Positions 9,080 to 17,432 of a stretch of DNA of 64,000 nucleotides are shown here, in pieces. Positions within the stretch are counted from its first letter, which is position 1, and each line of letters begins with the position of its first letter. A program made the position numbers and the translations under genes. The notes under the pieces were generated by a model. The model saw nothing but the letters and a program-made list of their open reading frames with translations. It searched no databases and had not been told where the DNA came from. This DNA comes from Bradyrhizobium sp. CCGUVB4N (GTDB lineage: Bacteria; Pseudomonadota; Alphaproteobacteria; Rhizobiales; Xanthobacteraceae): assembly GCF_024199945.1 (NCBI RefSeq), contig NZ_JANADP010000001.1:2852001-2916000 (forward strand), written 5' to 3'.

Positions 9080-9109
9080 TTACCCCCTGAAGGGGGTAAT
9101 CTTCCCCCT
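9080..9109. promoter_or_regulatory. Overlapping alternative hairpins / operator-like palindrome
   Basis: TTACCCCC pairs with GGGGGTAA across a TGAA loop (9080-9099). The same G-run can instead pair with the next C-run (AGGGGG with CCCCCT, 9091-9109). It lies in the divergent region between the AT-hook membrane protein and the 392-aa gene, about 100 nt before the former. Confidence 0.4.
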
Positions 9110-9259
9110 AGTCGGGGACCGTCTGCCCTAACGCGAACCCAAGGTATTGCGGTGCGAAGTGCCCAATAAATCCCGTGGATCGTTTGGCGCGGCTATTCGT
9201 GCACAAACAAGCGCCGGGTAGCTTCGATTCGTTTCAACTTCCAATTGGGCAATATTTCA

Positions 9260-10438
9260 ATGCGTAGTGACGTAAAGGAGCGGGTGGCGGAAACCCCGAG
9301 CGCCGAGGAGCTGGTGAGAGCCATCATCAGCCATCTGCAAAAGGCACCGGGCATCAAGGATGCGCAGCTTCAGAAGCTGTTCAGAAGATGGATACGGCGT
9401 GACGATACCGTGATCCCCGAAAGGCTCAATCCCGCATCTTTCGATTGCTGGGATCAGATCATCTTTCGCGGAAGCTACAAGAACGTCAAAAAGAAGCTCA
9501 CTTCGCTGTACTATGTTCGCATTGAAGAGACTCTCAAATATCTCAACCTTCTGCCCTCGGAATTCGAGATCGGTGAAAGTACCTGGCCAGCCTATCTCCA
9601 GCAGATCCTTCAGTATCTGAAGTCACCCGCCAGCAATCGCAATCCGGACACCGTGAAGGCAGCGCTCTCGCTCCTTCTCGGCATGGATGCCAACCAGCAT
9701 TACAGTGTGAATGATGCGCTGGCCGGCGAGTATTTTGGCTACCGTCGTAGCTCCAATCGCGGCCGCATCGTACGCTTCCACATCAAGATCAATCCCTCGG
9801 CCGGTACCGGATTGCTGTCCTTTGACAACAACTACTTCCAGTCCCCGGATCACTGGCGGGTACAGGGCTGTGGGATGAATGTGGATGCGCTTACCTACCT
9901 TGTGGGGCATGCCCATGACGCCGGTGCCCCCGGTACGGGTCTCGGCCTGCGTTTCTTTGTGCTCAGCAAGTTCCGTCGCTTCGGATGGCTGGTTGGGCTG
10001 CTCAATTCCTTGGACCGCAATCAGAAACCGATTGCCTCGCGCATACTTCTGATACCGGCCAGCCAGCATAAGAGCGTGCGGCGCGTAAAAGCGCCCATGG
10101 ACGAGGAAACCATCCTGCAATTCATCTCAAACAAGGTGCTCACGCCGGAGCAGCTCGAAAAGGAGATCGAGGTGCCGCGGCCTGCCGACCTCGAGGGCGT
10201 GCCGGTTTCGGTTCTCATCCAGTCCCTGATTTGGAACGGCACGTTACGCACGCTCCACGGCGCGAATACCGATATTCCGAGCAAGGATCAGAACGAGGCC
10301 TATGCTCACGTCTTTGCCTTTCAGCAGAAAGCGCTTGAACGGCCTCGCAATACGACCAACGACATCGATTTCTTTGTCCGCCTCCTGGCGTACGATGATG
10401 TGCGCGAGACGATCATGTCCAAGCTACCTTTGCCCTAG
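9260..10438 (+). CDS. Hypothetical protein, 392 aa
   Basis: A soluble protein of about 392 residues. It has a helical N-terminal half with a basic patch (LFRRWIRRDD; KNVKKKLTSLYYVR). A middle beta-rich part (FHIKINPSAGTGLLSFDNNYF) is followed by a C-terminal helical region. The start is uncertain: ATG at 9260 lacks a clear ribosome site, and an in-frame TTG lies at 9245. I do not recognise the family. Base composition is slightly lower in GC than the metabolic genes further right, as elsewhere in the element. Confidence 0.55.
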   Translation: MRSDVKERVAETPSAEELVRAIISHLQKAPGIKDAQLQKLFRRWIRRDDTVIPERLNPASFDCWDQIIFRGSYKNVKKKLTSLYYVRIEETLKYLNLLPSEFEIGESTWPAYLQQILQYLKSPASNRNPDTVKAALSLLLGMDANQHYSVNDALAGEYFGYRRSSNRGRIVRFHIKINPSAGTGLLSFDNNYFQSPDHWRVQGCGMNVDALTYLVGHAHDAGAPGTGLGLRFFVLSKFRRFGWLVGLLNSLDRNQKPIASRILLIPASQHKSVRRVKAPMDEETILQFISNKVLTPEQLEKEIEVPRPADLEGVPVSVLIQSLIWNGTLRTLHGANTDIPSKDQNEAYAHVFAFQQKALERPRNTTNDIDFFVRLLAYDDVRETIMSKLPLP

Positions 10439-10567
10439 ATGTCAGCTTCCCGGCGCAAGATAGTCGCCTAAAATTGCAAATCGGATCAATGGGATAGGAT
10501 GAAACTTTTGGAGCCGCATAGTCCGCTCTGGTATGATGCCCGTCAGAACAATTCCAGGGGGGCATTC

Positions 10568-11098
10568 ATGATCGAAGTGCACAAAATCCAGGACAGCCAA
10601 ACGGGCGAATTCACTTTCGAGCAGTACCTCAAGGGCGGCGTGCTTCACCGCGATCCCAATGTCGGCCCAGCTCTCGTTCGCCGCACGCCGAAGGGTACTG
10701 GCATTCTGAAAGCCTATTATTGGGAGGGTAGACTGCACAGCCCCGATCATGGACCGGCTATCATCGAATGGAATGAAGGTGACATCATGCCATGCAAGAA
10801 GGGGTGGTTCCGACACGGCTACCTGCATTCCACGGGTGGCCCGGCCGTCTGGTCCCTCAACAAGGATCACGACGCTGGACCGTTTGCACTGACTGATGCG
10901 TATTTCGTTCACGGCTATAATTATCGCGATCCGGCACAGGGGCCAAAGCTGATCCATCGCGACTGGCATACCGGGCAGACGACGGTCTGCCAGTTTACCT
11001 CTAAAAGAAAATTCATCGGCCCTTGCCCGAGCGAAGCTGACCTCTCGAAGCTCTTCAAGCGCCGCGCGGACCGGTCGACATACGATCTCCTGCCGTAG
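10568..11098 (+). CDS. Repeat protein with MORN-like Gly-x-x-His-x-x-x-GPA motifs
   Basis: The 176-residue protein contains repeated units built around GVLHRDPNVGPALV, GRLHSPDHGPAII, GYLHSTGGPAVW and a degenerate YNYRDPAQGPKLI. These resemble the MORN/YwqK-like beta-hairpin repeats seen in bacterial toxins, antitoxins and phage-associated proteins. ATG at 10568 is chosen because a GGGGGG run sits just upstream; the longer frame from 10499 has no such site. Function is unknown; a binding scaffold is inferred. Confidence 0.6.
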   Translation: MIEVHKIQDSQTGEFTFEQYLKGGVLHRDPNVGPALVRRTPKGTGILKAYYWEGRLHSPDHGPAIIEWNEGDIMPCKKGWFRHGYLHSTGGPAVWSLNKDHDAGPFALTDAYFVHGYNYRDPAQGPKLIHRDWHTGQTTVCQFTSKRKFIGPCPSEADLSKLFKRRADRSTYDLLP

Positions 11099-11180
11099 GG
11101 AATCTGGGAAAGCTTGATCGAGCTTTGTAAAGGTTGGTACTCGCTCTTGTGCCGTTTTTCGGCAGAGCTAGTCTACGCGA

Positions 11181-11834
11181 ATGAGCACCAAATTCGTCTA
11201 TGCGCGGCCTCGCATGGAATTCGATCCGCAGCTTGCGGACGATGTTGCGAGCTTTGATCGGCTAAACGCGCGGCCCGTCGGTGCAGCGGTCACGATGGCG
11301 CCAGCAAGGCGCAGTCCGTTTAACGGCTATTCCCGTTCGCTGACGCCCGATGGTGGTATTCTCATCACCTATAAGGATCTCAACCGCAGCATCCTGTGCA
11401 GAAGCTTGCGCGTTGCGGCATGCGTGGCGCTTTCCTGCGTATCTCTTCCGCCGATCCTCGACCTTGAAACATTCTCCTGGGCGCAAGTCGCGAGCATCGG
11501 CGCGCTCGCACTGGCGAACTGGATCGTTCTCAAATTGAAGATCAGGAAGGGTCACGCGGTCGAGGTACGTCCCGACTGCATGATCATCGACGGCACCGAC
11601 ATCTTCCTGGCCGATGACATCGGTGATGAGAACTGGCCCACCCTTCAACACGACCCCGACGATGAAGGACATCAGTTTATCGGCGGTATCTGCGGAACCC
11701 GATTCATCGAGTACATGACCGTTAATCCGCTCGACGAGTCCGACCGCACACCTCAGGTGCTCGAGGCCGATCTCACGCTCGCTTTCGAACAGCTCTGGGG
11801 CCGCCGGGCTGCCGGATTCGGATTGCCGCTGTAG
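11181..11834 (+). CDS. Hypothetical membrane protein, 217 aa
   Basis: A 217-residue protein has two closely spaced membrane segments at about residues 76-92 and 98-115 (LRVAACVALSCVSLPPIL; VASIGALALANWIVL). The flanking soluble parts are N-terminal and acidic C-terminal. It is convergent with the 168-aa gene that ends three bases away. The family is not recognised; genes of this kind are common filler in rhizobial elements. Confidence 0.5.
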   Translation: MSTKFVYARPRMEFDPQLADDVASFDRLNARPVGAAVTMAPARRSPFNGYSRSLTPDGGILITYKDLNRSILCRSLRVAACVALSCVSLPPILDLETFSWAQVASIGALALANWIVLKLKIRKGHAVEVRPDCMIIDGTDIFLADDIGDENWPTLQHDPDDEGHQFIGGICGTRFIEYMTVNPLDESDRTPQVLEADLTLAFEQLWGRRAAGFGLPL

Positions 11835-11837
11835 CTA

Positions 11838-12344
11838 CTACTCGGGCTGAATCTCGACGCGCAGACTAACGCGTCCATGGCCGCCGCCCGGGCAGTTGAG
11901 GCCGAACGTGTCCTTATCCTTGCCATCGAAATCGGCCTGTGCCGTCACGTGCCGCTCATCCTTCGACGTGATCTTCGGTGTGGCGGCCTTGGTGCTGACG
12001 ACATCCTTGGTGTCGGGCTGCGCGCTCACAATCCTGTAGCCTGCGGGCGCCGTGTACTCGACCGTCGAAACGGCGTGGGACCCGCATCCATAGTCCACCA
12101 TGCCGCCGTCCTTTGTAACCACCTGCGGCTCGCGGGCGTAGGACATCGGAACCGGGAATTGAGGGCTGATCCACATAAGTGCGAGGCCGAATGCCATCAC
12201 CACAAATGCGGGCGTCCGTGATCGCAACTTCAGACCCGCGAATTCAAACCGGTGTTCTCCCTTGGACTCCCGACGGCTAAACACCAGAAACAGCAGGCCA
12301 AGCAGCACCAGAGCGGCGCCTCCGTAAAACGCAACGCGTTCCAT
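11838..12344 (-). CDS. Hypothetical membrane-anchored protein downstream of coupling ATPase
   Basis: This 168-residue protein has an N-terminal membrane segment (AALVLLGLLFLVF, residues 10-22) and a second near 48-66, followed by a soluble domain with two Cys residues (YGCGSH; GLNCPGGGHG). It lies 83 nt downstream of the TraG-like gene on the same strand and is probably cotranscribed. A role in the coupling complex or envelope is possible but unsupported by any motif I recognise. Confidence 0.5.
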   Translation of the reverse strand: MERVAFYGGAALVLLGLLFLVFSRRESKGEHRFEFAGLKLRSRTPAFVVMAFGLALMWISPQFPVPMSYAREPQVVTKDGGMVDYGCGSHAVSTVEYTAPAGYRIVSAQPDTKDVVSTKAATPKITSKDERHVTAQADFDGKDKDTFGLNCPGGGHGRVSLRVEIQPE

Positions 12345-12427
12345 GATCTATCTCCAGACCGGGCGGACCATTCGGTTCCGCCCGGTACGCATAAGCAACT
12401 GACGCGACTGGAGAAAACTTCCGGGTC

Positions 12428-13993
12428 CTACATACGTTCCCGGAGCGCCAGAGGACCGACCGGGTCTTGGAGCAGCGCGAGGTTCGCGCAGTCCCGTATC
12501 CGGGCGACATCCGAATGTTCCAGTCGCACCGCAGCAGCCGGCGGCATGCCTTCCATCAGCAAGAGCTGACTGTGCCGCTGCCGCGAAAACGCGGTACGCA
12601 ACTCGAAGGGCGCGATCAGCTTCTCCATCCGGCCTGCCGCATACCGCAACGTCTCCTCGTCGCCATTGGCGAAGAGCTGCACGAGGCCGGCATTTCCAAG
12701 AAATGTCTCCCAGCCATTCTTGTAGTGCCGCTTGAGCTGCGTGACGTCCTGCAATACGACCCACAATTTGACGCCAAAACCTGGGAAATACGCGGCCGCC
12801 CGTTCCATGATCTCCATGTGCCCCAACGTCGCGAATTCCTCCATCATGAACAGTATCGGCGGGCGATCACGTGGATACGCGCCAAGAGCCTCTAGTTCGA
12901 CGCAGGCAAGCTGCACTACCAGCCGCAGCCAGCGCGAGTGCTGCTCCATGCGACCCACGGGCAGACACAGAAAAATGGTTGCTGGCCTGTCACCCCGGAG
13001 AGTGGCCAGCCTGAAGTCCGATCGCTTGAGTGTCCGGCGAAGCATCAGGCTGTCCAGGAAGTCCGTCTGCGTGGCAGCCGTACTGAAGATGCTGCCCCGT
13101 TCCGTCTGCGGCGTGTTGAGGAGGCGCGTTCCTTCGGCGGCCGCGATTCCACCGAACCGATCGCCAAGCGCCTCCATGCGATGGAGCAGCGTCTTGAGGG
13201 CCAGCTTGTTCGCATCGAAATAGTTGTGCTTCTCCTCAGGAGACGCCTCAGCCAGCGCTTTCGCCGCCGCGGCCTTGGCGGCCAGTGCAAGCGGCTTGTA
13301 TGTCAGGCACAAAAGCTCGCGCACTGTCACCAGATTGCGCTCTCTCTCCTCCAGTGAAAGCGTCAGCAGGATGATGCCGGTCAGCAGTTTCCGCGCCGAC
13401 TCTCGCCAATGCTGAGAACGGCTGTCACCGTCATCAATGACAAGAGCATTCGTGATCGAAGCGACGTCGTCGATGATGGTGGGACTGTCGGGATCGAGTT
13501 CGTCGAGTGGATTATAGCACGCCGTCGGCTCGCCCGACTGGCCGAAAGGATCGAGCACATAGACATCGTGCCCCATTGCCCGGCGGAATGGAGCAGACCG
13601 CGCGAGTTCGCCCTTGGGGTCGAGCACGAGCGCCGAACCCGAATAAAGATAGAGATTGGGCTCGAGGACGGTCGAGGTTTTGCCGGCGCGGGCGCCGGCG
13701 ATGGTTACCATCGGACGGTCATCGAGATGACCCAGATATTGGTGGCCGAACTTGCCGAGAATGATGTGGCCCGGCTCAAAGCGATAGCGCATGAGCTCGA
13801 TCGGCGACATCCAGTAGTTCACGCGCGCGCGGTCCGCTTCGAGCCTCGGCAGGAGCACCCCGCGCGGCAATGCCTTGCCGAACAGCTCATGCGTTGCACC
13901 ATCGAGGTTCGGTAAGGACACGTGAGATTGAAATTGAATGTCCTCCGCCCGTGTCCGCCATTTCTTCCGCTCGCTTCTAAACATGTCAAACAT
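12428..13993 (-). CDS. traG: TraG/VirD4-type conjugative coupling ATPase
   Basis: A 521-residue hexameric-ATPase-type coupling protein that would deliver the relaxase-DNA complex to a secretion channel. The Walker A motif is GARAGKT at residues 100-106, followed by the family's DPKGEL segment. Walker B is ILFMMEEFATLG with Glu-Glu near 385, and the QLKRHYKNGWETFLGNAG region is also typical of VirD4/TraG. No N-terminal membrane segments are visible and the protein is shorter than most TraG proteins (about 600-650 aa), so it resembles the soluble-form coupling proteins of mobilizable elements. ATG at 13993 has GGAGGTC upstream. Confidence 0.88.
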   Translation of the reverse strand: MFDMFRSERKKWRTRAEDIQFQSHVSLPNLDGATHELFGKALPRGVLLPRLEADRARVNYWMSPIELMRYRFEPGHIILGKFGHQYLGHLDDRPMVTIAGARAGKTSTVLEPNLYLYSGSALVLDPKGELARSAPFRRAMGHDVYVLDPFGQSGEPTACYNPLDELDPDSPTIIDDVASITNALVIDDGDSRSQHWRESARKLLTGIILLTLSLEERERNLVTVRELLCLTYKPLALAAKAAAAKALAEASPEEKHNYFDANKLALKTLLHRMEALGDRFGGIAAAEGTRLLNTPQTERGSIFSTAATQTDFLDSLMLRRTLKRSDFRLATLRGDRPATIFLCLPVGRMEQHSRWLRLVVQLACVELEALGAYPRDRPPILFMMEEFATLGHMEIMERAAAYFPGFGVKLWVVLQDVTQLKRHYKNGWETFLGNAGLVQLFANGDEETLRYAAGRMEKLIAPFELRTAFSRQRHSQLLLMEGMPPAAAVRLEHSDVARIRDCANLALLQDPVGPLALRERM

Positions 13994-14266
13994 GATGACC
14001 TCCGTTGTTGACCATCAACGGCTACCGTGTGGCGCGAGGGTCGTCGTTCGGAAGCATTGGGAATGTCTTGTAAGTTGCTAAGCTTCTTGTTGTGGGCAAA
14101 GGCCTCGCCGCTCATCATGATCATGGGGTTGGCTTCGCATTCCTTGACGCTGCCGGGGGCGGTCACCTTGTTCCTCACGAACTCCTTTCTGAGAAGCCCA
14201 CGGGGCTTGAAAGACGCGGGTTCTATTGTCCCTTCCGCCGCTTGGCCCATCCCTCAAAAAAGACAG

Positions 14267-14301
14267 AAGCCCTTTCGCTGACGCGAAGAGGGCTTTGCTT
14301 T
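14267..14301 (+). terminator. Terminator-like hairpin with T-run
   Basis: AAGCCCTTTCGC pairs with GCGAAGAGGGCTT with one bulge, followed by TGCTTTTTT. It may terminate a leader or short untranslated RNA upstream of the small gene at 14398. Confidence 0.55.
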
Positions 14302-14357
14302 TTTGACCTAAAGGCAAGGGGAGGGCCGCGTCGTCAGGGCCAATCACGAACCGCATC

Positions 14358-14376
14358 AAGCCCCGTTGTGGGGCTT
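14358..14376 (+). promoter_or_regulatory. Hairpin just before a small element gene
   Basis: AAGCCCC and GGGGCTT pair over 7 bp with a GTTGT loop. It ends 21 nt before the ATG at 14398, next to its AAAGGAG ribosome site, so it could influence translation or be a weak attenuator. Confidence 0.35.
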
Positions 14377-14397
14377 CATTTCAGAAAGGAGAATATC

Positions 14398-14619
14398 ATG
14401 AGCAACAATCAACCGGTTTTCGTCGCCTATAGCGTCAAGGAACGCTTAGGCAAACAGCCTATCTGGCGGAAGATCGGCGTGGCCTTCGCCCACACCAAGA
14501 AGCCCGGCTTCAATATCGAACTGGCGGCTTTGCCGATCGGCGACCGCATCGTTCTGCTTGAGCCAAAGGAAGACAAGCCGGAATCCGAAACCGATGCCGA
14601 CAAGGGGGGCGCTCAATGA
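14398..14619 (+). CDS. Small hypothetical protein of the element (73 aa)
   Basis: This 73-residue protein (SNNQPVFVAYSVKERLGK, then WRKIGVAFAHTKKPGFNIEL, then GDRIVLLEPK) has a short beta-rich pattern and an acidic tail. It has a good AAAGGAGAAT ribosome site. Similar short proteins recur on alphaproteobacterial integrative elements near mob genes, but I cannot name a function. A perfect terminator overlaps its stop codon. Confidence 0.65.
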   Translation: MSNNQPVFVAYSVKERLGKQPIWRKIGVAFAHTKKPGFNIELAALPIGDRIVLLEPKEDKPESETDADKGGAQ

Positions 14620-14631
14620 GCGCCCCTTTTT
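14606..14631 (+). terminator. Intrinsic terminator overlapping the stop codon
   Basis: GGGGCGCTC pairs exactly with GAGCGCCCC over 9 bp with an AAT loop, followed by TTTTT. The TGA stop codon (14617-14619) spans the loop and the 3' arm, so the terminator is partly inside the coding sequence. Confidence 0.8.
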
Positions 14632-14663
14632 CGATCCAGCAACGTCCAACAAAGGAGTTTGTC

Positions 14664-15005
14664 ATGACGACAGCGCTTCGCAGACTTTTTGAGCCACTAA
14701 TCGAAAATGATGATTACGACCGGTCCTTCATCTGGATCGGGAATGATGGCTACTCTGTCTGCTTTAATCCAAACACAGGACGGCTCTATGGCGCTCTGTG
14801 GTACGATAGCGTCGAGACCTATCACCCCACATTCTATGTTTCTGTGCTCGATGCCATCCGCATTTGGCATCGGGGGTGGCTTTCGAGGGCTAGCCTATGC
14901 GCCTTTCCCCGTTGCGCGATCGAGTTGTTTTCCATCACAAGCAGCTCGATGGAGCAGGCTCAGTTTCATTTTGAGATTATGCTCTGTAACGCATCCATCT
15001 TTTGA
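14664..15005 (+). CDS. Hypothetical protein, 113 aa
   Basis: A 113-residue protein begins TTALRRLFEPLIENDDY and contains FIWIGNDGYSVCFNPNTGRLYGALWYD, a beta-hairpin-like stretch. ATG at 14664 has AAAGGAG seven bases upstream. The C-terminal third is Cys/Ser-rich and less convincing, so the native protein might end earlier through a frameshift. The family is not recognised. It lies between two terminator-bearing units upstream of the mob genes. Confidence 0.5.
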   Translation: MTTALRRLFEPLIENDDYDRSFIWIGNDGYSVCFNPNTGRLYGALWYDSVETYHPTFYVSVLDAIRIWHRGWLSRASLCAFPRCAIELFSITSSSMEQAQFHFEIMLCNASIF

Positions 15006-15162
15006 TCGACGCTATATCGAAGAAAGAGTTCGCCTGACAAGCGGGCTCTTTTTTTGTTCGCGCGGATAAAAATAGAAAATCCGGGAATGTCTCAGATTAC
15101 AAATCCTTTCGGTACGAATGGAAAATGCTGAAGCGTAAATTGGGCAACAGGTAGCGAGATGT

Positions 15163-15215
15163 GTTTCGCGTCCCGCGAAACCTCGTTTAGGGGCCAATTC
15201 TTTATGGCCCCTAAA
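15163..15215. other. Candidate oriT inverted-repeat region upstream of mobC
   Basis: Two perfect inverted repeats lie close together: GTTTCGCG-TCC-CGCGAAAC (15163-15181) and TTTAGGGGCCA with its complement around an 8-base loop (15186-15215). They occupy the 247-nt gap before mobC-relaxase, the usual position of a transfer origin. No nick site was identified. Confidence 0.45.
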
Positions 15216-15252
15216 AACCCAGGACGCATGCGCTCTGCAAAGAAAGGTGAAA

Positions 15253-15588
15253 ATGGCCAGACCTCGCCTCGCTGATCCGCGCAATGTGCCACTCAAGCTG
15301 TATTTCACAAGTGGCGAACTCGCGAGCATAAAAAGCCGCGCGGACGCGCTTGGAATGCGGACAGTGCATTTTGGCCGCGCCGTGCTGCTCGCTGAAGGAC
15401 AAGCTCTCGTCCAGGCCAAACATTCATCGCGCCTTACCGGGCAGATCCTTGTCCAGCTCTCGCGGCTCGGCAACAACCTCAATCAGATGGTGCGCCACCT
15501 CCATGCGACGGGCGATCCGCTGCCTGCCGACCTGGAGCCCCTGCTCGCGGACATCCGAGCCCTCATCGCCGAGGAGTTGCGCCGATGA
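15253..15588 (+). CDS. mobC: MobC-like relaxosome accessory protein
   Basis: This 111-residue protein fits the MobC/ribbon-helix-helix accessory family. A short N-terminal strand (NVPLKLYFTSGELASIKSRA) precedes a helix. Near residue 76 comes the MobC-type signature LSRLGNNLNQMVRHLHATG. It would bind oriT and help the relaxase nick. ATG at 15253 with AAAGG upstream is preferred to GTG at 15247. Its stop overlaps the relaxase start (ATGA), indicating translational coupling. Confidence 0.85.
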   Translation: MARPRLADPRNVPLKLYFTSGELASIKSRADALGMRTVHFGRAVLLAEGQALVQAKHSSRLTGQILVQLSRLGNNLNQMVRHLHATGDPLPADLEPLLADIRALIAEELRR

Positions 15589-17045
15589 TCGTCAAGATCT
15601 CCGACAGTGGCTCGTCATTCAAGGGACTTGCGACCTATCTCACACATGATCCAAAGGCACAGACCGCTGAACGGGTCGCCTGGACCCAGACGCATGGCCT
15701 TGCCAACGACTATGTGCCGGCCGCCGTCAATGAAATGTACATCACTGCGGAAAGCGCCGAATGGCTCAAGGAGCAAGCCGGTGTGCGAGCGGGTGGGCGA
15801 CCGGTTGAAAATCCCGTCAAGCATATCAGTCTCAATTGGGCCGAAGAGGACAAACCGTCACGAGAGCACATGATTAAAACCGGTGAAGATTATTTGCGGC
15901 ATATGGGCTGGTCGGACCATCAAGTGATCATGGTGGCACATAGCGACAAGCCTTACGCGCACCTTCACATGATTATCAATGCTATCCACCCCGAGACCGG
16001 GAAGGCGCTCGATGACGGCTTTGAGAAGCGCCGTAGCCAGACCTGGGCGCTTAAGTATGAACTCGAGCAAAATCGCGTGCATTGCACCGAGCGACTGAAG
16101 AATGTCGGGGAACGCGAGCAGACTATGCCCCGTAATATCTGGATGGAATTTAAGCCGAACGAGCGGGAATTTCGTAAATCCGAGCGGCAGTTTCTACAAA
16201 ATCCGGAAATTGAAGAATATCGGCCGGAAAATCGTCGCGCCACGGAATGGGAAATCTTCAAACAATTTCAACGCGACGAGCGCGACCAATTTATTGCCGA
16301 AGGGAAATCGAAATTCAAACAATTGCGCTCCGAAATTTACCGCGAAGTGCACGCGGATTTTCGGGAGCGCTGGGCTGAATATTATAAGGCCGAGAAGAAA
16401 GGGACTGAAAATGCCCCTGCGCAGCTCGCCGCCGTGAAGGCCAAAATTGTTGCGGATGAAAAAGCGGCTCTAGAGCCGCGCCGCGAAGCGGGTTTTAAGG
16501 AGCTGCGCAAAGAGCGTGACGTAGAAAGGGAAGCTTTAAATGCTCAACAGCGGGAGGTACGAGCCGAATTCAGGTCAAGGCTCGAATCCGGCATGGATAA
16601 TTCCGACTTCTTTGCCGGTCTGGCGGCGAAGCGGGACAACAGGACTGCGGTGCGGTCGACGTTTCGTGAGGCCGGTCACGAGACGACCTCCCGGCCGATT
16701 GATCCTGTGGAGACGCCATTCGTTGGTAAGCTCATCGATGCCCGCCTTGAGCCGATTTCCCGGGCGCCGTGGAGACCCGACACCAGAAAAGGCCAGGCTA
16801 GGGAAAAGGATGCCGGCGATGTGGCCAAGCGCAGGACCATGGGGGCTGTCGGCGGCGTCGCTGACGGCATCTTCTCCTTTTTGACCAATTTGGGCTCGGC
16901 TCGTCCTGAACCCGTGCCTACGAAGGAGAGGGCGGACCAGTTCCGTGAAGCTGCCGAGAATGCTCTCAAGCAAGAACAGCAGCGTGGCCGCGAAACGGAG
17001 GATGCCGCCTGGCGCGAGCGGCAAAAGGTTCATACACGAGAATGA
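15585..17045 (+). CDS. MobA/VirD2-type relaxase
   Basis: A 486-residue relaxase that would nick oriT and pilot single-stranded DNA. The N-terminal part has FKGLATYLTHDP with candidate tyrosine 18. The metal-binding histidine motif is AHSDKPYAHLHMIINAIHPETGK, with His 119, 126 and 128. From about residue 180 the protein is a highly charged, probably coiled-coil region. The DNA encoding it around 16150-16520 is visibly less GC-rich than its surroundings, which suggests the C-terminal part has a different history. It is coupled to mobC. Confidence 0.9.
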   Translation: MIVKISDSGSSFKGLATYLTHDPKAQTAERVAWTQTHGLANDYVPAAVNEMYITAESAEWLKEQAGVRAGGRPVENPVKHISLNWAEEDKPSREHMIKTGEDYLRHMGWSDHQVIMVAHSDKPYAHLHMIINAIHPETGKALDDGFEKRRSQTWALKYELEQNRVHCTERLKNVGEREQTMPRNIWMEFKPNEREFRKSERQFLQNPEIEEYRPENRRATEWEIFKQFQRDERDQFIAEGKSKFKQLRSEIYREVHADFRERWAEYYKAEKKGTENAPAQLAAVKAKIVADEKAALEPRREAGFKELRKERDVEREALNAQQREVRAEFRSRLESGMDNSDFFAGLAAKRDNRTAVRSTFREAGHETTSRPIDPVETPFVGKLIDARLEPISRAPWRPDTRKGQAREKDAGDVAKRRTMGAVGGVADGIFSFLTNLGSARPEPVPTKERADQFREAAENALKQEQQRGRETEDAAWRERQKVHTRE

Positions 17046-17373
17046 CCAAGGGGCCGGTCCAGCCACGACCGGGCCCCCAGCTTCTTCGGCGCAGGAAAAC
17101 GAACCCGGTACCAGCCGCTATGATCCTCTCGAAGAAAGCGACGCGGCGGAGCTCGAAATCGAAGCCGAATTCCGCCGCAAGCTTGCTGGGCTACGCTGGA
17201 TACCCCGGAGGTCGCGAGCTGGTGCACGACGGGAGCTGCGAGAATGGCGACGCGCAGCGCTCAGAGCGTTGCGTGAGAGGCGTTCGATGGAGCGCCATGC
17301 ACGCTACGAGATTCGACGGAGGAGGATGGCGGCCGTCAACCGACAGATACTCCAAGCGCCTCGTCCCAATTAG
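17002..17373 (+). CDS. Arg-rich small protein overlapping the relaxase 3' end
   Basis: This frame encodes about 123 residues. From SRYDPLEESDAAELEIEAE onwards it has an orderly alternation of acidic and Arg-rich helices, which looks like real coding sequence and not a shadow. It overlaps the last 44 nt of the relaxase gene. The start is doubtful: ATG at 17002 has GGAG almost touching it. A competing frame from 17042 looks non-coding. Function is unknown; small charged proteins often follow relaxase genes on such elements. Confidence 0.45.
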   Translation: MPPGASGKRFIHENDQGAGPATTGPPASSAQENEPGTSRYDPLEESDAAELEIEAEFRRKLAGLRWIPRRSRAGARRELREWRRAALRALRERRSMERHARYEIRRRRMAAVNRQILQAPRPN

Positions 17374-17432
17374 GGCCGGCGGGAAGGGGTACGCATCCGC
17401 GTGTGAATAGTGATTATGCAGACTGGTATCGG

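Larger units (their letters stand above)
13994..14397. other. Control region between traG and a small gene, no supported CDS
   Basis: The region contains the divergent start area of traG, one copy of the GGGAATGTCT repeat (14059-14068), a terminator-like hairpin (14267-14301) and a second hairpin at 14358-14376. Frames here are inconsistent and lack ribosome sites. Confidence 0.5.

Noticed and set aside
17042..17410. Alternative 122-codon frame after the relaxase
   Set aside because: The product looks like out-of-frame translation; the overlapping frame ending at 17373 has a more protein-like charge pattern.
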